From Bactericera cockerelli (lineage: Eukaryota > Arthropoda > Insecta > Hemiptera > Triozidae): a DNA stretch of 64,000 nt. The translations under genes and the position numbers were made by a program. Below the pieces are notes generated by a model that saw only the letters and a list, made by a program, of their open reading frames with translations, had not been told where the DNA came from and did no database searches. Every line of letters starts with the position of its first letter. Within the stretch, counting starts at the first letter, position 1. This document shows positions 1 to 10,625 of the stretch, piece after piece. Where the stretch lies: the NCBI GenBank assembly GCA_024516035.1, contig CM044958.1:3584574-3648573 (forward strand), read 5' to 3'.

Positions 1-491
1 TTCTTTTAGAATTTTTTTGTTTTACAAGCTTAACCATTTTTCAAAAGACAACTTTTGAAGGACGAGTCTCAACGGATAGGTCTAAAAAATTTTTTATTCA
101 ATTATTTATCACTTTAAGTAACTTATTTTTACGAATACACACATAACCTCTAATATGAACCTCCGAAATTAATGAGAAAATCTACTCGCTTCAAATCTTC
201 CTGTTTGTGCTGGCATATTTTCGAGGACGGACGTACAAAAGATTATTCGGACCATATCTGAAATGATGAGAGTTCGAGAAGGGCTAATGATGCATCCCTT
301 GCTTCGATAAATTTACATTTTAAAACCTAAAAATCGTAAGGCTTAAAATTTTGCTGATTTTATACAGCAATAACTAAAACACTAGAACGTATGATGGACC
401 TTTTAGTGAAAGGTATGACCATTAGGCGAAATTAATTTCTATCATTTTCTTTCACTTAAACCTTAGAGTGCTACGATTGCGTAAATGCCCA
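1..491. other. unassigned AT-rich DNA
   Basis: I see no gene, open frame or recognisable repeat in this stretch; it is ordinary AT-rich sequence up to the start of the first SINE. Confidence 0.5.
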
Positions 492-688
492 GTCTGTGTC
501 GGTAACTCAGAGGTAAAGGCGGCACCCTGTGAAACCAGAGGTTCGGAACCTAGTCGGAACATGACAAGATATGCTCCTATTTGAGATTTTTACCACATAA
601 TAATACGTCTTTTGCTTACTGCTGGTATAATGGGACTTTAGTAGTCTTAATCGGGCAGTTTTAATAAGGCGATATTATTATTATTAGC
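492..688 (+). repeat. tRNA-derived SINE, family B
   Basis: The head reads like a tRNA gene: an A-box-like segment (GGTAACTCAGAGGTAAAG) followed by a degenerate B box. It is followed by a body with CCACATAATAATA, GCTTACTGCTGG and ATCGGGCAG, and ends in an ATT-repeat tail. The same arrangement recurs at 33636-33731, 49679-49830 and 50494-50702. This copy is diverged from the best copy at 50.5 kb. SINEs are non-coding and depend on a LINE for movement. Confidence 0.8.
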
Positions 689-721
689 AGTAGTCATATA
701 CTATAACAAACAAAGAAAAAG

Positions 722-803
722 TCCTGCACTGGGTGGGACTCGAACCAACGGATCCCTACGCTACTTGGTTTACCGCCTAAACAGCTTGACTAGCAATGGA
801 TGG
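722..803 (-). repeat. tRNA-derived SINE, family C, head fragment
   Basis: On the minus strand this is a tRNA-like head with a B-box-like GGTTCGAGTCCC. It matches the head of the fuller copy at 46752-46975. The SINE body is absent, so this is a truncated relic. Confidence 0.6.
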
Positions 804-1265
804 GTAGTATGTACAAATATCGTCGGATTTATACTGTCCGAATAGGACTTATGAGTCTCAATATCTCGTCACTATGGCCAAGACAATCAAATACGACTCC
901 ACCGAAGTGCGGTCAAAAGCAGCCTATGGCCGCACATCGGCCTATTTTGACATTTCCTGGGGGCGGGGGCGGGTGAAAGGTTTCTGTTATTGTAAACAAA
1001 CATGAGGAAGGGCAAGCTACCTTACGAGTGGTGAACATTTTTAATCGATCCGATCCCCTTTACCCTACGGCCTGCAGAGACTTGTGGATTCTCTCCTGTA
1101 TAGGTATTGTGCGTTTGACATCTCTCAAACTTCCCCTGTCGGCACTTCCGACAATGTGTATTGAAAAGATATATGGACTGTTGTGAAATACTTACCTAGG
1201 AAATTTCTTGTGTATGTACAACTGTACAATGTATACATACTTATATTTTCTGTTTTGACTATTGA
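804..1265. other. unassigned segment with GC-rich patch
   Basis: Around 895-985 the base composition rises sharply, with a G-rich run near 958-976, but I find no frame or repeat relationship that explains it. The rest is AT-rich and featureless. Confidence 0.35.
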
Positions 1266-1414
1266 ACCGACTTCAGTAGCTTGATCGATAAAGCGGCGGA
1301 CTTGTAACCTGGAGGTCGGTGGTTTATGTCCCGGTTTCAGCGTAGATTTAGTAAAACGAGTTTGAGCATAGTTGTGATATCACGAAATTGATTAACACAA
1401 ATGTGATAACTTTT
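1266..1414 (+). repeat. tRNA-derived SINE, family A
   Basis: Family A is the most abundant repeat in the window. It starts ACCGACCTCAGTAGCTTGAT and carries a B box (GGTTCAAGTCCC in good copies). Its fixed tail has GTGATATCACGAAAGTG and ends ATGTGATAACTT. The head resembles a tRNA, best a Thr(UGU)-type anticodon arm (CTTGTAA), which is my inference. This copy has a damaged B box (GGTTTATGTCCC). Confidence 0.85.
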
Positions 1415-1549
1415 ATTGACAATTGAAGAACTATCTATGAAATCTATTAATTTATGCTATAAGTATATTTTGTAAAGATAAAAGATATCTACATTTCTTT
1501 GCAAATAGGTTATTTTCCCTATAAGGTGGAGAATTTGACTGGAAATTGT

Positions 1550-1601
1550 AAAAATGGATATGGATATACACATATAAACGTGTATATCCATATCCATTTT
1601 T
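1550..1601. repeat. perfect inverted repeat, 22-bp arms
   Basis: Positions 1550-1571 and 1580-1601 are exact reverse complements separated by an 8-nt loop (ATATAAAC). The stem contains two GGATAT units. Transcribed on either strand it would form a strong hairpin. No terminal motifs of a known transposon are seen; it may be a short slipped palindrome. Confidence 0.85.
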
Positions 1602-1680
1602 GATTGTATTTGTATTGTAATATTTGTAAGTCATTGATATATTCTGGCATTTCTACATGGATTTTTTTCTTCTTTTCCAG

Positions 1681-1752
1681 GTATGTTGTTGTCTGCAACC
1701 ATTGGTATCGAAAGTGGTGCAGAAGGACTTAGTAAGAGGAATGAAAGGTAAT
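1681..1752 (+). other. candidate internal exon
   Basis: A strong acceptor-like tract (a T/C run ending TTCTTTTCCAG at 1680) precedes a short segment. It is followed by a consensus donor GTAAGT at 1753, with an alternative GTAATG at 1748. Two reading frames stay open over the interval. The frame starting at 1681 gives 24 codons (VCCCLQPLVSKVV...), with GC content above its surroundings. I do not recognise the peptide. It could be a small exon of a host gene whose other exons lie outside, or a chance pairing of splice-like motifs. Confidence 0.25.
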
Positions 1753-2214
1753 GTAAGTTTGCATGAAAGTAACTTATATCTACATAAATTTTAAATGCAT
1801 CAATGCTCATGCTAAAGAAATATTACAGAGTATTATCTAAATTGGTTTACTTTGACAGAAATAATAACCTTTACAAGATCCTTACGACAAAGAAGTATTT
1901 CAGATACAATTTAACTGTTAATTGGGCACCTAAATAATTCCAATGTACGTATTGGTACCTACTTATAATAATGACTGTAAGTAAATATAAAGTGATCTCC
2001 AAAAGAGTGCTTCAAAAATAAAACATGAAATATGAAATAGTCACAACAAACCAACAGGAATAGAAATTACATCCAAACGGTACACTCCAATGACATTAAA
2101 TCAACTCCACTTTTTGCGATCAGAAGGTACGATAATGCAATATTGTTCAAACATTAGAACAAAAATCCCAGAAGAAATCAAAATAATCCCCAGTTCCATT
2201 AGAAAAATGAATCA

Positions 2215-2697
2215 GAACGTAGTTAGAAAAGTTGACAAAGAAAATTGAAAATCTTTTCTCAGGTGAATCAAAAATCAATGGAAGTAAATGTTTACCTTTG
2301 TTGTAATAATCATACTTCTCATGCATTATAAATTGATAATATTAAATATCGGAAGTGGGACTACTTAAAAAACGTATGGACGTAATCAATAGTGTAAATA
2401 GAGATGGAATATAGTACGATACGTGTCGTACTATGTATATTGGAAGACATAAATTCAATTTGTGATATTTTAACATTATTTTTATGTTAATTTATTTTTT
2501 ATAGTCTGGCTGGGGGATTATAAACAGGGAGTAGTCTGGCTGAGGGACTATAAACAGGGAGTAGACCAGCATTGGCTTGGTTCTGGGGGCCCTTGTCAAT
2601 TATTAGCCTTTTTGTAAAGACTGTGGTAGAAATGACTAGTCATTCCTCCACTGTCTGGCTACCATCGTTCATGATGATGCCACCTTATGATGATTTA
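2215..2697 (+). repeat. interspersed repeat, family X, full copy
   Basis: This roughly 480-bp block has an inverted partner at 9503-9987 and a 3'-portion partner at 35368-35642. It has an AT-rich 5' part, two tandem units of CTGGCTGRGGGAYTATAAAC about 2505-2570, a conserved GGTTCTGGGGGCCCTTGTCA segment and a 3' end with ATGATG repeats. The oriented 3' simple tail suggests a LINE or SINE 3' end rather than a DNA transposon. I cannot name the family. Confidence 0.75.
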
Positions 2698-3156
2698 TTG
2701 ACGGGTCAAGCCCAATGTACATTGATTACATAAAACAATAAAAATTAATACAAATAAGAAAATTTAAGAAGACAAGTAAAATATCACAGTTAAAACGTAA
2801 AGAATCAATATTTAACATACCGATAATAATGCTTTCTACTCTTCTCTCTGCACTTCCTAATTTTCTTCAACCTCCTTACTTATACCTACCTTCTCAACCA
2901 TCTCAAGCACTCTATATGGGACAGTTTTTTCGGGGTTGTGAAATAAAAAATATGAAGGGGGGAAAAAATCTGAAATACAAGTGAAATCTTTCCTGTGGGA
3001 AGAGTACTAGAGGTCCTCATAGTATGTCTCAAGTACAGGACTTTGCAGTACTTTGGTGATCTCCAACACCTCCCTATCTCCTCTCCTGAACCTGTCAATC
3101 TTCTCTCCATATCCCCTCCTATTTTCCCCTCCTTTCACTCTTCTTTTCTCCCTTTA
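2698..3156. other. unassigned segment before SINE D
   Basis: AT-rich sequence with a short CT-rich stretch near 3060-3156. Overlapping small frames occur on both strands, but none has coding character. The last 16 bases (3141-3156) are the left target duplication of the following SINE. Confidence 0.4.
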
Positions 3157-3447
3157 ATTAGTCACCGTGGCAGAGTGAGTTAGCGCGCTAGGCATTGCAC
3201 GCAAGGTGACCTGGGTTCGATCCACGGCGGGACAGAATGTTTTCTGCTCTGTAGTTGGGAGTTCGGGGTCCACTCATACCTCGTGAGGAAAAATGAGTAG
3301 CTGCTTTAATGTGTGCAGCGACCAGTGGGGGAGTTCTGGGCAAAAATAAGATAAAAGGATAATAAAAATATGGAAAAGTCCTACAATTCTGCGCTAACCA
3401 CTAAAATTGTGATATAATAACACAAAGAAACACATTTATTATTATTA
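3157..3447 (+). repeat. tRNA-derived SINE, family D, full length with TSD
   Basis: The tRNA-like head has a B box (GGGTTCGATCC). The body carries CTCATACCTCGTGAGG and AAATGAGTAGCTG, and the tail is (ATT)n. The element is flanked by an exact 16-bp direct repeat (TTCTTTTCTCCCTTTA) at 3141-3156 and 3448-3463, which is a target-site duplication and sets both ends. Relatives lie at 16240-16432, 37797-37945 and 53359-53480. Confidence 0.9.
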
Positions 3448-3540
3448 TTCTTTTCTCCCTTTATTTCTTTATCCATCCCTAACAGTTTTTTCATGCGGTT
3501 AGATACTCAAATAAATGAGGATATAATGCTTGTATTACAA

Positions 3541-3610
3541 TGCTGGTGGGATCCAATCCACAGATCCACGCGCTTGATTGTCTACTAGCGCCGTAACCAT
3601 ACTACCAATG
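3541..3610 (-). repeat. SINE family C head fragment
   Basis: This is a diverged minus-strand copy of the tRNA-like head of family C, aligning with 46868-46965. It has no body or tail. Confidence 0.45.
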
Positions 3611-3660
3611 CAATACAATTGGTATTAAAAATAAATAATAACAATATGTAAGTTAAAGAT

Positions 3661-3817
3661 GACCGACCTCAGTAGCTTGATCGAAAAGGCATAATGTAAA
3701 CTTGTAACCTGGAGGTCGGTGGTCCAAGTCCCGTTTTCAGCGTAGATTTAGTGGAGCGAGTTTGAGTAGTTGTGATATCACCAAAGTGATTAACACAAAT
3801 GTGATAACTTAAAAAAA
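3661..3817 (+). repeat. SINE family A with perfect 15-bp TSD
   Basis: A full family A copy from ACCGACC to GATAACTT plus an A-run. The 15-bp repeat ATGTAAGTTAAAGAT flanks it exactly (3646-3660 and 3818-3832), so the insertion is fairly young even though the A-box region is rearranged (AAGGCATAATGTAAACTTG). Confidence 0.92.
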
Positions 3818-3832
3818 ATGTAAGTTAAAGAT

Positions 3833-4206
3833 CTTCATTATGATCTTGGAGTAGGTATTTGTCACCCTTACCTGGTACTTCAGACAGTAAAGGAACATGC
3901 CAATATAAAAAAAATTCCCAAGAGTGCGAGTGACATTCCATTTAAAGGCGAGAGACCGTATCGATGGAAATTATTATGTTAAATGGATTTCCCCATCTTT
4001 CGCGTTCACTTTTGCAGGCGACGTTTATTTATAATGATTCCCCCCAGCTTCCCGGCTAATTAAAATAGAGGAAAAAATTGTGAGAGCACAATTTTCTGAG
4101 GCCTTTTGCTCCTTCGGGACACATAATTTGATTTTTGAAGTCTCTCAAGTCGTTAATTTACGTATGAATGTAAGGTTTAAACTTACTTTGTTATTTAGGA
4201 TGAATC
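3833..4206. other. unassigned segment
   Basis: AT-rich unique sequence with no supported gene. A 97-codon frame starting at 4080 runs into SINE and Helitron sequence and is not credible. Confidence 0.4.
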
Positions 4207-4437
4207 AGGCGTTGGTGGAATTCGAACCTACGGATTCCCACCCACACTACCTGCACTACCTATCTATATCTATAAAAGAAAGCTGTCTGTATGTATGTAT
4301 GTATGTATGTGTGTGTGTATGTGTGTATGTATGTTCTTTATACAAATCCACACCATTTGACCGAGAAACCTGAAATTTTGAACATAGGTCCGGTTGGATC
4401 AGGGAATTCTTCTAGGCTAGGTTATATCTCCCTGAGG

Positions 4438-4880
4438 TTAAGCTACAATGAGTAAGGATAAAAATGGATGGGTGACGCAAAAAAAATTCACGTTTTTTGA
4501 CATAAATGACATTTTTTCTCGAAATTTGTCGCGACGACCTATCAACTCAAAGCGAGAAAGTTTTAGGCAAGGGTTCGAGCTTTCAATTGACATATCGATC
4601 GCGAATTTCTGATGAGCCGTTCTTGAGCTACGCCGGGTAAGGTAAAAAAATGGATGGGTAACATGTAAAATATTCACGTTTTTTGACCTAAATGACATTT
4701 TTTCTCGAAATTTGAAGTGACGACCTATCAACTCAGAGCGAGAAAGTTTTAGGCAAGGGTTTAGGCTTTCATTTGACATATTGATCGCGAAATTCTGATG
4801 AGCCATTCTTGAGCTACGCCGGGGAAGACCAGAAAATAGATGGGCGACAAAAAATATTCAGGTTTTTTTTCAAACCTAAA
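4438..4880 (+). repeat. 185-bp tandem units inside the Helitron
   Basis: Units start near 4438, 4623 and 4810 (the last is cut by the GT repeat). Each carries ATGGATGGG, TTCACGTTTTTTGAC, GACCTATCAACTC and GAGAAAGTTTTAGGCAAGGG. They create a spurious 122-codon minus-strand frame with an internal repeat. One inverted unit is present at 60420-60640. Confidence 0.85.
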
Positions 4881-4883
4881 TGA

Positions 4884-5303
<420 letters not shown>

Positions 5304-5463
5304 GATGGGCTGGCGAAGCGGCGGGTGTAACCCGCTAGTTATCTATATAACCAGATTTAACTGCTCGACCCCCACACGGTCATGTATGTGAAGGTCTTTA
5401 AATTCGTAGTCTACTTTTTTTTTGCTGACGACCTATATCACTTACTTCACTCCAAATGAATAA

Positions 5464-5565
5464 TAATACTCTCAGCAAGTGGAAGTTGACCACCAGGCGA
5501 GGTTAATGCTCAAATCTACCACCTAATCCTAAGAGTCTTTTTATTTTGTGGTCACATATACTCAT
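5464..5565 (-). repeat. SINE family C body fragment
   Basis: It contains CCACCAGGCGAGGTTAATGC and the CACCTAATCCTAAGAGTC segment, matching 46775-46850. It is minus-oriented and lacks the tRNA-like head. Confidence 0.7.
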
Positions 5566-7518
5566 GCCACGTATATTTTGAAAAGCGGTCTAATTGAAAG
5601 GGTCCGATAAAGATTTCATGTTTTTTTTTTTTTCTCTCTCTCTCTCTCTCAGTTCTAGACTTTCAAAGTCAAGAGGATGTGAACTTTCTTCTTCTGTTTT
5701 GACCTTAAAAATCAATCACTTCTATGAAATATGAAAAGGCTTCTCTAAATGCGTCTTGAGATTGGAAAGTGGAGCTCGTGCTATCGACACGACGTTAATG
5801 AGATATGAGTTGACGGGTATGACACGCCCTCTGGTGGTAGAGTGTCTCCCGAGGAGAGAATGGGAAAGAAAGAGGAATTAATCAGAGAGAAAGAGAGAGG
5901 TAGAGAAAGAAAGAAAGAGGGACAAATCAGAGAGGGACAGAGAAATGAGAGCGAGAGAAAGAAAGATAGGAGAAGAGAGGGAGACAAAGAACATAGAATA
6001 ATTGGAAAACATACAATACATGGTTACATACATAATTATGATACCCAATAACCAAAAAAAATCTCCTATATACTGCCGGAAAACTAAAAAATTCAGCGCA
6101 TATCTCAAAGCATGGAAAAGAGTCGACCTCCCGTCACATTATGAGCGCAATGACTAACAAGGTTTTGCATTAAACTCACCACAACAATGTCATCGCTGTA
6201 ATTTATGGAGGTGCCTTATTACTGCACAATTCTCGTATATCTTCTCATTAAAATTTAATTTATGGCCAGAGTCGCGATCGTTATCCGTCCTAATGTTTGC
6301 TCTACTGTCGTACTCTAGTCGATACATTACCCTATGTTGATACATTATCCTATGTTTGTCAAATTAGAGTTTATTAAAATTTCTCAAGTGTGCTAGTATT
6401 TCTCTCTTCTGTCCTGAATTCGATATAATCTCCATGTTTGTCAAGTTCTGCTACATTAAACTTGCTAATGTTTACCATGTCATCCTCGATTTATTATTCA
6501 ATATTCATCTGGATATCATCCTGTATGTTTCAACGCGACGGCGGACGTGTATTTGTCCTCATTTCCAAGTATTTGAAATTGTATTAGTGTGCAATAATTC
6601 AGCACTCCATATGTACCTACCGATTGTATTTACTTACATTTATGAGATGGAATGGTAAAAAAGACAATTTATTTATCCTTTTTTTTTTTTAAATATTAAC
6701 ATACCAAAAATAACTATTCCATCCCATAAATGACCTTTGATGTTAAAATTGGGATGTAAAATAAATTATACCTAATATAAAAAAAAAAAAAAATAGGCAC
6801 GTGTTCACTAAAACTGGATGGAACCTGCAAGAGTTGCCATGAAGCGAAATTAAAAACTATGAATTCAGAGTCACTTTTTACGCCCTGCCTATTTGTTTTG
6901 CATTATAATTAGAGAGGACCAGTGGTGTAGAGACATACTGTTTTAGGAAGTAATGAAATGAACGTTTTCTCAGGCATTTCTGTTTCTGTAATGAGCCATC
7001 GGGAAAAAATATGCTTGAAATTGACAGTAGAGATATCATTTTCCAGCAAAATTAAGAGATATCCATACAGAAAGTCAATTCCAATATCGGAAAAATTCCT
7101 AATATTCATATAAACTTCTTCTTTTTTAATGGTCCGCTCTTGATAAGCTCGTGAAACCCACGACCATCGCTGTACTTTTGCTTACGACGTCGTCTCTGTA
7201 TTCCTCACAAATTGATTAAACTTCTCCTCATCTCAAAAGACTTGGACGTATATCGTATTCCATGTTTCGGAATAAGGGAAAGGAATAGCTCCATTTCTTA
7301 TTGGAATTAACTTTCTAATTGAAGGAATATTGCGAAACTGGGATGGATATCGTTTACAGCAAACTTGTGAGGGGTTGGCGAGACAATTGTATTGCATGCC
7401 ATTATGCAAATGAATTAAGGATGGATCCAACGGATGGAGATGAACCATTTCTCGTTCAGTAGAAAAACGTATCCTTCGTTTCAAATCGATATTTTTTTCC
7501 CAATATCTTTATTAGATT
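5566..7518. other. unassigned DNA with purine-rich patches
   Basis: It includes a short (TC)n at 5633-5650 and a GA-rich block at 5840-5995. The remainder is AT-rich. Small frames at 6434-6658, 6909-7109 and 7233-7484 have no recognisable motifs and are probably chance. Confidence 0.4.
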
Positions 7519-7531
7519 AAACTAGAAAACT

Positions 7532-7794
7532 GAGCCAGCGTCGATGGCATGTTGAATACACCGGTTCCCTTCAGAACACAGAAGTTAAGCGACATCCAGC
7601 GAGGTTAAGACTTGAATGGGTGACCATTCAAATTCTAATTCTCGTGACGCTGGCTTTTCCCGGCCCCACTCAGGCTGGGTGAGGTCAATGTGAGTAGCAG
7701 GTTTGTGAGTTTCCTGCGAATGGAGGGTAAAACCCCCGTCGTGATATGACCATGGCAGTTTTGAAAGCGACGTTAAACCCCACTTAAAAAAAAA
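7532..7794 (+). repeat. 5S rRNA-derived SINE, full length with TSD
   Basis: The first ~105 bases (7532-7640) follow 5S rRNA: GCCAGCGTCGATGGCATGTT, GAAGTTAAGC at 7581-7590 and a GACTTGAATGGGTGACC segment. These cover the 5S internal-promoter region. A non-5S body follows (GGCTGGGTGAGGTCAATGTG, GGAGGGTAAAACCCCCGTC, GCGACGTTAAACC) and then a poly-A tail. An exact 13-bp duplication (AAACTAGAAAACT, 7519-7531 and 7795-7807) flanks it. This is the SINE3 type, rarer than tRNA-derived SINEs. Relatives lie at 10116, 24926 (minus) and 59746. Confidence 0.93.
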
Positions 7795-8227
7795 AAACTA
7801 GAAAACTTGCGTAAATGTTAAAATAGACATAAAGCATAATGCTGCTATTTTCGGCCAGATGAGGATATATTTCACCGTCTAATATTTTCTGGAGGATACA
7901 GCCGCACAAAATTTGAAAAAATAGTTGAAAGTCCATTTTCTAGGTAGTTATAAGTTTACCAGTTGAATTATGAATTTAACAGAATTTATCAATGTAGAAC
8001 AACGTACAAATTTGATCATGCCTCCTGTCATTGTTAACAAGAGCCCATCATGTCGAACAATGTGTTATATCCATTTAACTCTTCCCTTATCTATTATTGG
8101 TATGAATATAGAATTGATTTTCATACCAATCAAACACAACTTCCTTATTTTCTGCTCAACACTTTAACTGCCACGTATAACATTAATGTTCACACTGACA
8201 TTTCTTGTGTGATCATTAAGTTACACA

Positions 8228-8265
8228 GCATTATATGTGTAACAAAAATGTTACACATATAATGC
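8228..8265. repeat. perfect hairpin, 16-bp arms
   Basis: GCATTATATGTGTAAC (8228-8243) and its exact reverse complement (8250-8265) are separated by a 6-nt loop. No transposon termini are seen around it. Confidence 0.85.
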
Positions 8266-8307
8266 TTTTTATATCATGATAGTGTAGTGTAGTTTCATAC
8301 GGTACAT

Positions 8308-8346
8308 TTGGTTTTGGCCTATGACACAAACCTAGGCCAAAACCAA
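8308..8346. repeat. perfect hairpin, 14-bp arms
   Basis: TTGGTTTTGGCCTA (8308-8321) pairs exactly with 8333-8346 across an 11-nt loop. It lies about 45 bp from the preceding hairpin, so the two could belong to one small palindromic element. Confidence 0.8.
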
Positions 8347-8459
8347 GATCGAACCCAGAAATGAAACGTTGTAGTGATGAACATACTCTACTTACTGCAT
8401 GATTTATAGATTTCGACATCATTAGATGCATCCGTCTGAACTCCACCGGTACCACCCAG

Positions 8460-9088
8460 TAGCGAAGGACAATTTTCTCCGATAGAAATAACTTCCCCAG
8501 CGCTGTATTTGTGAATAAACTCGGATATTTTATGAAACTTGGAAAAACTTTTGATGAGTTTAATAAGAAAACTTGTACCGTATGTTAATTTTCTAATAAA
8601 TACAAAGCTCCCAGCTCCTACCCTCCTTCCACGCTTCTGCTATTTTCCATTGTTTACTGTTAAAAAATAATTTTCTCTTCGGAAACAACGTTTTAATATC
8701 GATACATTTTATGGTTCAAAGTTTTTCTACTGGAGCGATGTTCTTTCTTATTTGAAAATAATAAGTTTAATTTGAAATGTTCATGTTTGGGAGGCATTTA
8801 AAGCTTTTGTTTGAACTTTTCGGATGTCTAAAGTCTAAACGGAGTTTTCTTGCAGTATTCAGCTTGTTATCACGTTTTGTTTTGATATCATCTGTTGCAA
8901 TGTTGGAATACTTTGTTGTTGCCCATATCCGATTCAAGCTATTTTGAGTGCGTTGCAGTTACATTGATGACATTGTACATGTGATATTATTTAGGATAAT
9001 AGTTGTAGTTTGCTTTAGTACAGCAGCCTATAACTTGGGACTAGACCTTCAAATGCCTTACTTACTGACATCCTAGGCAACACATGCC
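8460..9088. other. unassigned AT-rich DNA
   Basis: No open frame or repeat relationship was found between the hairpins and the LINE relic. Confidence 0.4.
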
Positions 9089-9283
9089 TCAGGCGACATT
9101 ATTAGCCTTGCCAGCATTATGCCTCGATTTCAAACGGTTGTAAGCGTCTTCAACTCTGATATTTTGGATTCGCATGTCTTCCATTGTTTTGTCCCACCAA
9201 TTTGATCTCGGTCTTCCTCTGGGTCTTTGTCCTTCTGGTGTCCTTTGTTCAAATACCTTGGGTTTAATATGTTTTACAAGCAC
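9089..9283 (-). pseudogene. C-terminal relic of a LINE reverse transcriptase
   Basis: The 64-residue frame contains RPRGRPRSNWWDKTMEDM and ends ...SRHNAGKANNVA. A basic G-R-P-R block followed by a W-x-D segment and a short tail is typical of the last ~60 residues of RTE-like LINE polyproteins. No RT catalytic domain lies upstream on this strand, so it is a 5'-truncated insertion. The family call rests on motif memory, not a search. Confidence 0.6.
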
Positions 9284-9502
9284 GTGAAATTGTCATTTCT
9301 GGACCAAAACAGGCGGTGTCATCTTATTCAGGTACAAAGATGGTGTGATTTTATCGAGTAAGGAATTCTTACAGTAGAGGAACATTCTATGCTTCTAATA
9401 ACAAGAGTTATGTTACAATATTACTCGAACTACCAACTTCCAGGTTTTGAGCTACTGAGATCTAAACTAGTGCTCTGACAACAGAGATCATCAACCCTGG
9501 CA

Positions 9503-9987
9503 TTCATCATCATAGGGTGGCGTCATCGTGAACGATGGTAGCCAGACAGTAGAGGAATGACTCAGCACTTCTACCATTGTCTCTACAAAAAGGCTAATAA
9601 TTGAAAAGGGCCCCCAGAACCAAGCCAATGCTGGTCTACTCCCTGTTTATAGTCCCTCAGCCAGACTACTCCCTGTTTATAGTCCATCAGACAGACTATA
9701 AAGAATAAATTAAATTTAAATTAATGTTAAAATATCACAAATTGAATTTATGTCTTTCAATATACATAGTACGACACGTATCGTACTATATTCTATCTCT
9801 ATTTACACTATTGATTACGTCCATACGTCCATTTTTAAGTAGTCCCACTTCCGATATTTAATATTATCATTTTATAATGCATGAGAAGTATGATTATTAC
9901 AAAAAGGTAAACATTTACTTCCATTGATTTTTGATTCACCTGAGAAAAGATTTTCAATTTTCTTTGTCAACTTTTCTAACTACGTTC
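9503..9987 (-). repeat. interspersed repeat, family X, inverted full copy
   Basis: Reverse-complement partner of 2215-2697, matching from the TAGGGTGGCGTCATCGTGAA end through two CCCTGTTTATAGTC units to the GTCAACTTTTCTAACTACGT end. The two copies differ at scattered positions and small indels, so they are independent insertions or an old inverted duplication. Confidence 0.78.
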
Positions 9988-10098
9988 AGTCATCGTGAAC
10001 GATGGTAGCCAGACAGTAGAGGAATGACTCAGCACTTCTACCATTGTCTTTACAAGGAGGCTAATAATTCACAAGGGCCCCCAGAACCAAGCCTGGCA
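9988..10098 (-). repeat. family X 3'-end fragment abutting the full copy
   Basis: This repeats the first ~110 bases of the copy at 9503 (GTCATCGTGAACGATGG through GGGCCCCCAGAACC) immediately next to its 5' end, in the same orientation. It is a 5'-truncated second copy, as LINE-type insertion would leave. Confidence 0.75.
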
Positions 10099-10115
10099 TT
10101 ACCATCTCCATGAAA

Positions 10116-10290
10116 CCATTGCCGAAACCAGCGTCGATGGTACGTTGAATACGCCATTTCTCGTTTTGTCCCTAAAGTAAGCAACGTCCACCGAGGTTAG
10201 GACTTGAATGCGTGACCATTCCGACTCGTCCTGATGTTGGCCATTTTTTTTTCGCCGGCCCAGACTGGATGAGGTCGAATGACCTAGATG
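10116..10290 (+). repeat. 5S rRNA-derived SINE, diverged
   Basis: It begins ACCAGCGTCGATGGTACGTT, retains AAGTAAGCAACGTCCACCGA and GACTTGAATGCGTGACC, then GGCCCAGACTGGATGAGG. It aligns with the intact copy at 7532 but has lost the body after about 175 bp. Confidence 0.8.
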
Positions 10291-10457
10291 TGAAATAGAT
10301 GTTACCTACTCCACTGATCTGAATAAATTAGACACAATTTTCCCTTGAAATTAAAACGTCAGTTTGTAAGCACAGAGCTTACTGCTTACTGCACCTCTGC
10401 AGGAGGGACGTGCTGGAAAATAGTTTTCCCAACGTGAAGTAAGAGACTGTCGTAGAC

Positions 10458-10625
10458 TGTTCAGAAAGTCGTGCTTGTCAATAATTTGCTGATGAAGTTT
10501 TCTCATGTCAGTTTGGTGCAGTGTGTTCAAGAAGTCCTGCCAGTCAATAATTTTTGATGCATTCTTCTTTTCTCAGCTTAGTGCTGTGTGCTCTGAAAGT
10601 CCTGCTTTTCTATGTCAAGAATATT
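10458..10625 (+). repeat. degenerate ~78-bp tandem repeat
   Basis: GTTCAGAAAGTCGTGCTTGT, GTTCAAGAAGTCCTGCCAGT and GCTCTGAAAGTCCTGCTTTT start three decayed units; the first two share TCAATAATTT. No coding potential is seen. Confidence 0.55.

Noticed and set aside
7532..7640. Possible functional 5S rRNA gene
   Set aside because: 5S similarity stops near base 105, many stem positions are changed, and a SINE body, A tail and target duplication follow.
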